From assembly GCA_900763875.1 (NCBI GenBank), contig CAAFLX010000026.1, positions 1 to 43,823 on the forward strand: DNA of 43,823 nucleotides. Reading direction: 5' to 3'. The translations under genes were made by a program, and so were the position numbers. Each line of letters begins with the position of its first letter. Position 1 is the stretch's first letter. Shown in pieces: positions 24,225 through 32,064 of the stretch. This stretch comes from Clostridia bacterium (GTDB lineage: Bacteria; Bacillota; Clostridia; Christensenellales; CAG-917). The notes under the pieces are model-generated. The model ran no database searches. It worked only from the letters and a program-made list of their open reading frames with translations, and was not told where the DNA came from.

Positions 24225-25139
24225 ATGAAAAACGAGAAATTTCAGAGTTTTGACGGCACAATCTTGCAATGCTATCTTTGGGACAACGTCCGTAATCCAA
24301 AAGGTGTTGTTCAAATTTCGCACGGTATGGCGGAACACGCTCGCAGATACGACGATTTTGCCAACTATCTCAACCAAAACGGATATATAGTTTTTGCCGA
24401 CGACCACCGCGCACACGGCATGACCAGCACCAAGCAATCCGCAAAGGGAGTCAAGGGCTATCACAGCGGCAACATCTATTTTGACACCGTACAAGACGAG
24501 TGCGCAATCACCAAGATGCTCAAGGAAAGATACAATCTTCCCGTGTTCTACGTCGGACACAGCTACGGCAGTATGCTCGGTCAACGCTACATTCAGGAAT
24601 GCAAAGATTATAGCGGCGCAATCCTCTGCGGCTCGGCAATGATGAAAGGCGCAATCCTCTCAACGGGCGCGGCGGTTGCAAACATGCAATACAAACTCCA
24701 CGGCGGCGAAAAAACCGCAACGCTTCTCGACAAACTTTCATTTGGCAACTTCAACAAACCTTTCAAAAAGGAATCTGAATTTGCTTGGCTCTCCCGCGAT
24801 AAAGAGAACGTCAAAAAATATATCTTCGACGAGCAATGCGGCTACGTTATGTCAATCGCATTCTTCAAATTCTTCCTCAACGGACTCAAAGAAAGCTACA
24901 AGAAAGAAAATCTTGCCAAGATTGACCTCAACAAGCCTATCGGCATCTTCTCCGGCGCAAAAGACCCCGTCGGTCAAAGCGGCAAGCTCGTGCAAAAACT
25001 CTACGACCAATACAAAAATCTCGGCGTAAAAGACCTCACAATCAAACTCTATCCCGACGCACGCCACGAGATTTTGAACGAGACGAATAGGGGGGAGGTG
25101 TATAGTGATTTCCTCTCCCGCCTTGACAGTATGCTATAA
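24225..25139 (+). CDS. Alpha/beta hydrolase, lysophospholipase/monoacylglycerol lipase-like
   Basis: This 304-residue cytoplasmic serine hydrolase is of the Hydrolase_4 (PldB/MGL-like) type. The motifs are an oxyanion-hole region ISHGMAEHARRY (31-42), DDHRAHGMT (59-67), and the nucleophile elbow GHSYG with Ser113. The probable acid is Asp in GAKDPVG and the catalytic His lies in YPDARHEILNE. The natural substrate is unknown; lysophospholipids or monoacylglycerols are likely by family. The start at 24225 follows AGAGGAGAG; the open frame upstream runs into the promoter and is not coding. Its last five codons and stop lie in the 5' arm of a long hairpin repeat. Confidence 0.85.
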   Translation: MKNEKFQSFDGTILQCYLWDNVRNPKGVVQISHGMAEHARRYDDFANYLNQNGYIVFADDHRAHGMTSTKQSAKGVKGYHSGNIYFDTVQDECAITKMLKERYNLPVFYVGHSYGSMLGQRYIQECKDYSGAILCGSAMMKGAILSTGAAVANMQYKLHGGEKTATLLDKLSFGNFNKPFKKESEFAWLSRDKENVKKYIFDEQCGYVMSIAFFKFFLNGLKESYKKENLAKIDLNKPIGIFSGAKDPVGQSGKLVQKLYDQYKNLGVKDLTIKLYPDARHEILNETNRGEVYSDFLSRLDSML

Positions 25140-25270
25140 GGCACTATTTGACGAATAACTGCGTCAGAGCCGCCCTTGAAAACAGTCACGTACGCCAAGT
25201 ACGCTCCTGTCTTCAAGAGCGGCTCTTTCTTGTTCTTCATTCAAATATTGCCTTATAGCACACTGTCAAG
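25122..25270 (+). repeat. Compound hairpin repeat, copy H1
   Basis: The outer arms (25122-25143 and 25249-25270) pair over 22 positions with one mismatch and include the last codons and stop of the hydrolase gene. The pairing resumes with ATTTGA/TCAAAT. Next inward is the shared flank GAATAACTGCGTCA. A variable stem follows (AGAGCCGC with GCGGCTCT, then TTGAA with TTCAA). The core 25182-25210 consists of ACAG, TCA, an inner CGTAC-GCCAA-GTACG hairpin, CTC and CTGT. The 29-nt core is identical to that of copy H2. Confidence 0.85.
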
Positions 25271-25378
25271 AATATTGGGGGAAATAGCTTTCACCCTCTA
25301 CAAGAGTGGAACGGCGTGTACTATAAATACAATTTCCCCTTTCCTCACGTGTTTCCCCCACCGCCGTTCCCCCTTAAA
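25271..25378 (+). other. Spacer with inverted repeats before the 185-bp repeat
   Basis: No gene is supported here. GGGGAAAT (25278-25285) pairs with ATTTCCCC (25331-25338), and GGAACGGCG (25308-25316) pairs with CGCCGTTCC (25362-25370). The region may belong to the adjoining repeat element. Confidence 0.5.
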
Positions 25379-25564
25379 AGGGAACCCACGGCGTCCGCTC
25401 CGCGTGGGGCAACACTCAGCACTCGCATAGATAAGTATCGTCCCCTTATTATGCCACTGCGCTTTGTGCGCCAGCTTCGCAACAACACGGCGCAGTCGCT
25501 TGTACTATCCGTCAAGCTCGGCGTTCGCTTTCTCGCCGCCTTGCGGCTCGTGTTCCGTCTTTGA
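25379..25564 (+). repeat. Dispersed 185-bp repeat, copy R1
   Basis: A segment of about 186 bp recurs in inverted orientation at 43624-43810 with roughly nine in ten bases identical by eye. It holds internal pairings (GCCGC-CTT-GCGGC; GCGCC with GGCGC) and a fully conserved stretch around CACTCGCATAGATAAG. A reading frame crosses this copy, but a one-base indel breaks it in the other copy, so it is probably non-coding. It could be a small mobile element without its own transposase or a structured RNA. Confidence 0.8.
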
Positions 25565-25672
25565 AGTTGCACATACCGTGTATAAGAACGCCCCGAATAA
25601 GTTTTCGTTTATCCGCTGTAAAATCGATTATTAAAAATTTTTGAAAACCACAAAATTGTGCGTCCAAATACC

Positions 25673-25701
25673 TTGAAAAAAACAACATATTGTGGTATTA
25701 T
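25673..25701 (+). promoter_or_regulatory. Promoter of the topoisomerase pair
   Basis: TTGAAA (25673-25678), 17-nt spacer, TATTAT (25696-25701), 34 nt before the ATG at 25736. The stretch 25565-25672 upstream shows nothing further. Confidence 0.8.
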
Positions 25702-25735
25702 TATCTCATTATTATATTTATAAAGGTTTACTGTT

Positions 25736-27703
25736 ATGGCAAATCAAGACTACAAGGCGGGGGACATTCGGATTCTCGAAGGTTTGGACGCCGTGAGAAA
25801 ACGCCCGGGCATGTACATCGGCACGACGGGCAGCAAAGGTATGCATCATATCCTTTGGGAAATCATTGACAACAGTATCGACGAGGCGGCAAACGGCTTT
25901 GGCGACACTGTTCGCATAGAGCTTTTGGACGACAACGTGGCAAGAGTGAGCGACAACGGGCGCGGCGTGCCTGTGGACAAGCACCCAAAACTCAAAATCA
26001 GCGGCGTTGAGGTTGTGTTTACGCAACTTCACGCAGGCGCAAAGTTTGACAACGGTCAATACAACTATTCGGGCGGTTTGCACGGCGTGGGCGCGTCGGT
26101 GACGAACGCTCTTTCGGAGTGGCTCACCGTTGACGTAAAGCGTGACGGTAACTTGTATAGGGCTGAATTTTGGTCGCCTCAGGTCGGTACGAAGATAAAA
26201 AGCGGCGTTATCAAAACTCCGCTCACCGTCATTGGCAAGGTCAAGGGTTCGGGTACGTCCGTCAAGTTCAAGCCCGACGAGCGCATTTTCGGCAAGGAAA
26301 AATTTGATTATACCGTCATTGCCGAGCGTATGCGCGACGTTGCCTATCTCAACAAGGGCGTGAACATCATCATCGATGACTTGCGTATGCCTCTTGCAGG
26401 CGGCACGGGCAAGCACGACGTGTTCTGTTTCAAGGGCGGTATTGCCGACTATGTGCAATATCTCAACGAGGGTAGAGTGGTGCTCTATGACAAACCCCTC
26501 TACGTCGAGGCGAAAGAGGACAAGTTTGAAGTGGCGGTTGCCATTCAGCACACCGAGGGGTATTCGGAGAATATCTACTCCTACGTCAACAACATTCCCA
26601 CCGCAGAGGGCGGCACGCACGAAGTCGGTTTTAAGAGCGCGGTCACGAAAGTGTTCAACGACTACGCGCGCAAAAACAACATTCTCAAAGAAAAGCAAGC
26701 CAATCTTCTTGGCGAGGATTTCAGAGAGGGTATGGTTGCGGTCATCACCGTCAAGATGCAAAACGTGCAGTTCGAGGGACAAACCAAAGGCAAACTCGGC
26801 AACCCGGAAGTCCGCACCAAGGTTGAAAATCTCGTGAGCGAGCAACTTGCAGAGCTGCTTTTGCAAAGAGGAAACAAAGCCATTGCCGAAAAGATTATTT
26901 CAAAGGCTATGGGCGCGGCAAAAACCAGAGAGGCGGCAAAGCGCGCAAAAGATTTGAGCCGCCAACAAAACAAGCTCAATGGACTGAATCTCGTCGGAAA
27001 ACTTGCAAGCTGCTCTGGCAAAAACGCCGCTATCAACGAGCTGTTTATAGTTGAGGGCGACTCGGCAGGCGGCAGTGCAAAGCAGGCGCGCGACAGATTT
27101 TTCCAAGCGATTCTTCCTCTTAGAGGCAAGCCCCTCAACGTTGAGAAAGCAAGCCTTGAAAAGATCCTCGCCAACGAGGAATTTGCAACGCTAATATCCG
27201 CGCTCGGCACGGGTATCGACCCCGAATTTGACCTTGACAGCCTCAAATACGACAAGGTTATCATTTTGGCGGACGCCGACCAAGACGGCGCGCACATAAG
27301 AGCGTTGCTCTTGACGTTCTTCTTCCGCTATATGCGCAGGCTCATCACCGAGGGACACGTCTACATCGGTATGCCGCCTCTTTACCGTTTGCAAAAGAAG
27401 GACGAAATCCTCTATTGCTATGACGACAACGCGCTTGTCGAGGGGCAAAAGAAAATGGGCAAAAACGCGCTCTTGCAACGATTCAAAGGTCTTGGCGAGA
27501 TGAACCCCGAACAACTTTGGGACACCACTATGGACCCTGCAAAACGAACGCTGACAAGAGTCACCATCGACGACGCGGCAATGGCGGACAAGCGTATCAC
27601 CATTTTGATGGGCGACGACAGCAATATCCGCAAGGACTATATCTACAAGTATGCCGACTTCAACAAAGTTGACAATTTCAAAGTGTCCAAAGATGAGGAA
27701 TGA
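25736..27703 (+). CDS. parE: Type II topoisomerase subunit B (ParE/GyrB)
   Basis: This is the ATPase and TOPRIM subunit of a type II topoisomerase; 655 residues fits ParE or a short GyrB. It has the GHKL ATPase motifs (EIIDNSIDEA, DNGRGVPVDKHP, GGLHGVGASVTNALS) and the transducer domain with the switch-lysine region. The TOPRIM motifs are EGDSAGGSAKQARDR, PLRGKPLNVEK and the metal-binding DADQDGAHI. A C-terminal QRFKGLGEMNPEQLW is also present. Pairing with an A subunit that lacks a proper GyrA box favours topoisomerase IV, but gyrase cannot be excluded without the rest of the genome. parC follows after 67 nt. Confidence 0.88.
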   Translation: MANQDYKAGDIRILEGLDAVRKRPGMYIGTTGSKGMHHILWEIIDNSIDEAANGFGDTVRIELLDDNVARVSDNGRGVPVDKHPKLKISGVEVVFTQLHAGAKFDNGQYNYSGGLHGVGASVTNALSEWLTVDVKRDGNLYRAEFWSPQVGTKIKSGVIKTPLTVIGKVKGSGTSVKFKPDERIFGKEKFDYTVIAERMRDVAYLNKGVNIIIDDLRMPLAGGTGKHDVFCFKGGIADYVQYLNEGRVVLYDKPLYVEAKEDKFEVAVAIQHTEGYSENIYSYVNNIPTAEGGTHEVGFKSAVTKVFNDYARKNNILKEKQANLLGEDFREGMVAVITVKMQNVQFEGQTKGKLGNPEVRTKVENLVSEQLAELLLQRGNKAIAEKIISKAMGAAKTREAAKRAKDLSRQQNKLNGLNLVGKLASCSGKNAAINELFIVEGDSAGGSAKQARDRFFQAILPLRGKPLNVEKASLEKILANEEFATLISALGTGIDPEFDLDSLKYDKVIILADADQDGAHIRALLLTFFFRYMRRLITEGHVYIGMPPLYRLQKKDEILYCYDDNALVEGQKKMGKNALLQRFKGLGEMNPEQLWDTTMDPAKRTLTRVTIDDAAMADKRITILMGDDSNIRKDYIYKYADFNKVDNFKVSKDEE

Positions 27704-27770
27704 ACGTCTGAAACAAAACGAGCAAATAGCCGCAAAAAAATAAGCAAAACACCTTTATAGGTTTGGAAAA

Positions 27771-30200
27771 ATGGCAAAAAAACAACATAAAGAAATTGAA
27801 TACAACTCCGTCGTGTTTGACACCGCTTTTGAAGACGTCATGCACAACTCGATGATTCCGTATTCGGAAAACGTCATACTCGACCGCGCTCTGCCGAGGG
27901 TGGAAGACGGTTTGAAACCCGTTCAGCGCAGGGTGCTGTACTCTATGCACGAAATGGGGTTGACTCCCGACAAACCGCACAAGAAGTGCGCAAGAATCGT
28001 GGGCGATTGCCTTGGCAAATATCACCCCCACGGCGACAGTTCGGTGTACGGAGCAATGGTGCGTATGGCGCAACCGTTTGTGATGAGAATGAAACTTGTT
28101 GACGGGCACGGCAACTTCGGCTCGGTTGACGGCGACTCGGCGGCGGCTATGCGTTACACCGAGGCGAGAATGAGTCCGCTTGCGCTCGAACTCTTGCGCG
28201 ATTTGGACAAGGAAACCGTCACTTGGTCGCCAAACTTCGACGATAGTTTGGAAGAGCCGAACACTCTTCCCGGAAGATTTCCCAACCTTCTCGTCAACGG
28301 CGCAAACGGCATTGCGGTCGGTCTTGCAACCAACATACCCACCCACAATATGGGCGAGTGTATCGACGCCGCCGTTATGAAAATCGAAAACCCGAATGCG
28401 ACGATAAAGGACTTGTTCAAAGTCTTTCACGGCCCTGACTTTCCTACGGGCGGATTTATAATCCCCGTGGACAGTTTGGAGGATATATATTCGACGGGCA
28501 AGGGCAGAATCAAAATCCGCTCCCGTCTGCACGTCGAAAACGACGACAACGGCAAAAAGAATATCGTCATAACCGAGATACCATATCAGGTGTCAAAGGC
28601 GGAATTGCTTGCCAGAATCGCCGACATAAAAGAGGCAAACAAGGATACGTTGCAAGGCATTTCAGAGATTGTGGACGAGTCGGACAAGTCGGGTACGCGC
28701 GCGGTTATCAAGTGTAAAAAGGACGCCGACGTCAACAAAATCATCGCCTTTTTGTTCAAAAAGAGCAATCTCGAAATGGGCTATTCAATCAATATGGTTG
28801 CAATCGCCAACGGCAAGCCCGAGCAACTCTCGCTCACGGCGTATCTCGACTATTATGTCGAATATCAGCGCACAATCATCGTCAATCGCACAAGTTACGA
28901 CTTGAAAGCGGCAAAGGCTAGGGCGGAAATCGTGAGAGGTTTGCTTGTTGCAATACGCAATATCGACGAGGTTATCCGCATAATCAAGGAGTCGGAATCC
29001 ACAGCAAAAGCCAAGGAAACTTTGCGTGCAAGATTCGATTTGAGCGACGCACAAGCCCAAGCGATTTTGGATATGCGCTTGAAGAGCCTTGCAAAACTCG
29101 AAGTTGGCAAGCTCGAAGAGGAACTTGCGCATCTTGAAAAACAAATCGCGCTGTTCGAGGCAATTTTGGCGTCGAAGCGCAGACAACTTACAATCGTAAA
29201 AGAGGAGCTTTTGGCAATCAAAAAGGCTCTCAATTCCGAGCGTATGACCGTCATTATGAGTGGCAACGAGGACGAGGAAAACTACTCTGCGCCAAGCGAG
29301 GCGGAGGCAGTTGCGTATCGTGACGGCGTGCTTGTGACAAACAAGGACGGGCAAATGAGATTTATGTCGCAAAAGGCGTACACCACCGCAAAGAAAGACT
29401 TCGAGTCCCTTGGCGAGGACGCATTGCCCACTTGCCACCTCACCGTCAACAACAAAGGCACGCTCTATGCCGTGACAAACCTCGGCAATGTTGTGAAAAT
29501 CGACGTGACGACTCTGCCCGAAAAGAAGTTCAAGGAAAAGCCGTTCAAGCTCGGCGCAATCAATCAGGACGTGCAAACGGGTGAAAACGTCGTCAAACTT
29601 TTCTTCTTCGAGGGCGTACCAGTCGGCGAGCTTGTGCTGTTCACAAGACAGGGCGGAGCAAAACGCGTTGATTTGACCGAGTTCTCGACCGTGTCCAAAG
29701 CCTACCTCAAAGCAATCAATCTTGCCGAAAAAGACGAGGTTGTCGGCGCGGACGTCGTGGACGACGAGAAAAACGTTATGGAAGTCACAAAAGAAGGGCA
29801 GGTGCTTGCCTACAAAGCCACCGAAATTCCCCTCCAAGGCAGGACGGCGGCAGGCGTAAAGGGTATCAAGCTCGGCGACAAGGACAGCGTTGTGTTTGCA
29901 GGACAAGTCGAGGACGAGGGCGAAATCATAGTCGTGTCCAACACGGGCTATGCAAAACGAGTCATTGCGTCCCTCATTGACCCGACGTCGAGATACCTCA
30001 AAGGCGTGAAAATCATCGAGCTTGACAAATCATACGTCAAGTACGTCGGCACGGTGAAGATGCCCTACGACCTCGCATTCGTCAGCGGCGGACAGACCAG
30101 TGTTGTAAACACCGAAAATATCCGCATAGATACAAGAACCACAAAGGGCAAACAGCTCTTCAAGCAGGAAGTGACCCTGGTAGCTCCGATTGACGATTGA
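27771..30200 (+). CDS. parC: Type II topoisomerase subunit A (ParC-like)
   Basis: This 809-residue breakage-reunion subunit has a winged-helix/tower region with the catalytic Tyr in AAMRYTEARMS. The quinolone-binding stretch is HPHGDSSVYG. A coiled coil around residues 440-490 is followed by a C-terminal beta-pinwheel domain. The place of the GyrA box holds QGRTAAGVKG rather than QRRGGKG, which argues for ParC or a non-supercoiling enzyme. In the quinolone pocket Ser90 is kept, but the usual acidic residue four positions on is Gly94. The gene stop lies at the base of hairpin repeat H2. It probably shares the parE promoter. Confidence 0.88.
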   Translation: MAKKQHKEIEYNSVVFDTAFEDVMHNSMIPYSENVILDRALPRVEDGLKPVQRRVLYSMHEMGLTPDKPHKKCARIVGDCLGKYHPHGDSSVYGAMVRMAQPFVMRMKLVDGHGNFGSVDGDSAAAMRYTEARMSPLALELLRDLDKETVTWSPNFDDSLEEPNTLPGRFPNLLVNGANGIAVGLATNIPTHNMGECIDAAVMKIENPNATIKDLFKVFHGPDFPTGGFIIPVDSLEDIYSTGKGRIKIRSRLHVENDDNGKKNIVITEIPYQVSKAELLARIADIKEANKDTLQGISEIVDESDKSGTRAVIKCKKDADVNKIIAFLFKKSNLEMGYSINMVAIANGKPEQLSLTAYLDYYVEYQRTIIVNRTSYDLKAAKARAEIVRGLLVAIRNIDEVIRIIKESESTAKAKETLRARFDLSDAQAQAILDMRLKSLAKLEVGKLEEELAHLEKQIALFEAILASKRRQLTIVKEELLAIKKALNSERMTVIMSGNEDEENYSAPSEAEAVAYRDGVLVTNKDGQMRFMSQKAYTTAKKDFESLGEDALPTCHLTVNNKGTLYAVTNLGNVVKIDVTTLPEKKFKEKPFKLGAINQDVQTGENVVKLFFFEGVPVGELVLFTRQGGAKRVDLTEFSTVSKAYLKAINLAEKDEVVGADVVDDEKNVMEVTKEGQVLAYKATEIPLQGRTAAGVKGIKLGDKDSVVFAGQVEDEGEIIVVSNTGYAKRVIASLIDPTSRYLKGVKIIELDKSYVKYVGTVKMPYDLAFVSGGQTSVVNTENIRIDTRTTKGKQLFKQEVTLVAPIDD

Positions 30201-30298
30201 GCGAATAACTGCGTCAGGTGCGATTGCTCAAACAGTCACGTACGCCAAGTACGCTCCTGTCTGTTCAGTCGCAGCCTTCCTTGTTCTTCATCTCAATT
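30195..30298 (+). repeat. Compound hairpin repeat, copy H2
   Basis: The base stem GATTGAG/CTCAATT includes the parC stop codon. Next comes the shared flank GCGAATAACTGCGTCA, a variable stem (GGTGCGATTG side with CAGTCGCAGCC side), and the 29-nt core at 30232-30260, identical to that of H1. The 3' flank CTTCCTTGTTCTTCAT matches H1 and H3. Confidence 0.85.
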
Positions 30299-30334
30299 GA
30301 GCGAATAAATGTGTCAACAGCATTTGTTCGTCAA
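30297..30334 (+). repeat. Minimal hairpin module following H2
   Basis: TTGA-CGAA-AAATG pairs with CATTT-TTCG-TCAA around a short loop. Its 5' part (TTGAGCGAATAAATGTGTCA) repeats the family flank, but it lacks the GTAC core. It overlaps the 3' arm of H2 by 2 nt, so the modules are chained. Confidence 0.65.
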
Positions 30335-30506
30335 TTCAATATCAGCGCGCAATAGGATCTGCGCGCAATAGGTTGCCAAATCAGATTGTCGATTTCAAGC
30401 AAGCAACTTCAAACAATGCAAACGCTACAATAGTGCAAACAAGCAAAGCAAACAAGTATAAAAAGGCTCTATAAGCAAAAACAAAGACTATATACAAAGG
30501 AACATT
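30335..30506 (+). other. Spacer with a 12-bp direct repeat
   Basis: GCGCGCAATAGG occurs at 30345-30356 and again at 30361-30372. No firm promoter was identified for the following gene; AGGAAC precedes its ATG. Confidence 0.6.
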
Positions 30507-31994
30507 ATGACTAAAATCGGTTTTGACAGCAACATGTATATGCAAAAACAGTCGGAGCATATTCTTGAAAGAATAAGCCGTTTCGACAAGCTCTATCTCG
30601 AATTCGGAGGCAAACTTTTTGACGATTTGCACGCTTCGAGAGTGCTTCCCGGATTCGATAAATCTGCAAAAATCAAACTTTTGCAGAAACTTCGCGACCA
30701 AGCGGAACTCATCATTTGCATCAATGCAAACGCAATCGAGCGCAACAAAATCCGCGCCGATTACGGCATCACCTACGGCAGTGAAGTGGAGAGAATGATT
30801 GACAATATCTCCGCTATGGGCATATACATCAACTGCGTTGTCATCACAATGTTCACCGAACAGCAAGGTGCGCTTGCCTACAAGCAAAAGCTCGAAAACC
30901 GAGGAATAAAGGTGTATATTCACCGTCCCACAAAGGGCTATCCCCACGACATCGACACAATCGTTTCGGACGAGGGTTACGGCGCAAATCCGTATATCAC
31001 CACCACAAGACCTCTTGTCGTGCTCACTGCACCCGGTCCGGGCAGCGGCAAACTTGCAACTTGCCTTAGTCAGCTCTATCACGAGAACAAGAGGGGAGTC
31101 AAGGCAGGCTATGCCAAGTTTGAGACTTTCCCCATTTGGAATTTGCCTCTCAATCACCCCGTCAACGTCGCATACGAGGCGGCGACTGCCGACCTTCAAG
31201 ACGTCAACAAAGTGGACAATTTCCACCTTGACGCCTACGGGCAAATCACCGTCAACTACAACCGCGATATAGAGGTGTTCCCTGTGGTGAAGAGCATCCT
31301 TGAAAAAATCACGGGCGAGGAGTGTATCTACAAATCCCCGACAGATATGGGCGTCAATATGGCAGGCTACTGCATCGTGGACGACGAGGCGTGTAGGGTG
31401 GCGGCAAAACAGGAAGTTTTGCGCAGATACTTCAAGGCACTTTGTGACCTCAAAACAGGCACGGGCACTCAAGAAACCGTCAATCGCCTAGAATTTTTGA
31501 TGTCGCGTGTGGGCATCAATATTTCGGATAGAAAAATCGTGGAATACGCCAAGAAAAAGAGCGCGGACAACGACGGTTGCGGAGCGGTTGCGCTCGAACT
31601 TCAAGACGGCAGAATCGTCACGGGCAAGAACACCAAAAAGATGAGCGCGTCCGCCGCTTGCGTGTTCAACGCAGTCAAAATGCTTGCAGGCATAAAGGAC
31701 AATCAAAAACTCATTTCACCTTATGTCATAGGCCCTATTATCGACCTAAAAACCAAGATTTTGAAAGAGCATAACAAGACTTTGACGCTTGAAGAGGCAC
31801 TCATCGCACTCTCCATTTGCGCCGCATCGGACGCAAACGCCGCAACGGCAATGGAACAACTGCCATTGCTGCAAGGCTGTGACGCACACTCCACGCATAT
31901 GCTTTTCAAAGCGGACGAAAATCCGTTCAGAAAGCTCGGCGTGCGCCTCACTTGCTCACCCGAATTTCTCGACAAAACCTTGTTTATAGAGTGA
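30507..31994 (+). CDS. DUF1846 family protein
   Basis: This 495-residue cytoplasmic protein is of the DUF1846 family, which is widespread in Firmicutes. The whole length matches the family size. Typical segments are KIGFDSNMYMQKQSEHILERI at the N-terminus, a nucleotide-binding-like loop GPGSGKLATCLSQLYHE (about residues 177-193), and FPIWNLPLNHPVNVAYEAATADL. The biochemical role is not established; the glycine-rich loop suggests nucleotide or phosphate binding. It is followed 70 nt later by pepF with no obvious terminator between them. Confidence 0.85.
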   Translation: MTKIGFDSNMYMQKQSEHILERISRFDKLYLEFGGKLFDDLHASRVLPGFDKSAKIKLLQKLRDQAELIICINANAIERNKIRADYGITYGSEVERMIDNISAMGIYINCVVITMFTEQQGALAYKQKLENRGIKVYIHRPTKGYPHDIDTIVSDEGYGANPYITTTRPLVVLTAPGPGSGKLATCLSQLYHENKRGVKAGYAKFETFPIWNLPLNHPVNVAYEAATADLQDVNKVDNFHLDAYGQITVNYNRDIEVFPVVKSILEKITGEECIYKSPTDMGVNMAGYCIVDDEACRVAAKQEVLRRYFKALCDLKTGTGTQETVNRLEFLMSRVGINISDRKIVEYAKKKSADNDGCGAVALELQDGRIVTGKNTKKMSASAACVFNAVKMLAGIKDNQKLISPYVIGPIIDLKTKILKEHNKTLTLEEALIALSICAASDANAATAMEQLPLLQGCDAHSTHMLFKADENPFRKLGVRLTCSPEFLDKTLFIE

Positions 31995-32064
31995 AAAACA
32001 AGCAATAAACTATAGTTTTGTCAAAAAATATACAAAAATAATTTACAAATATAAGGAGAACTCC

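Noticed and set aside
25316..25564. 82-codon frame inside the 185-bp repeat
   Set aside because: The other repeat copy has a one-base indel that breaks the frame, and the product is low complexity and basic.
25718..26866. 382-codon open frame opposite parE
   Set aside because: It is a shadow of parE codon usage; parE motifs on the + strand are complete, and this frame matches no recognisable family and has no ribosome site.
28785..29906. 373-codon open frame opposite parC
   Set aside because: Antisense shadow of a clearly coding gene; composition is atypical for protein.
30381..31472. 363-codon open frame opposite the DUF1846 gene
   Set aside because: Antisense shadow; the + strand protein covers the family from end to end.
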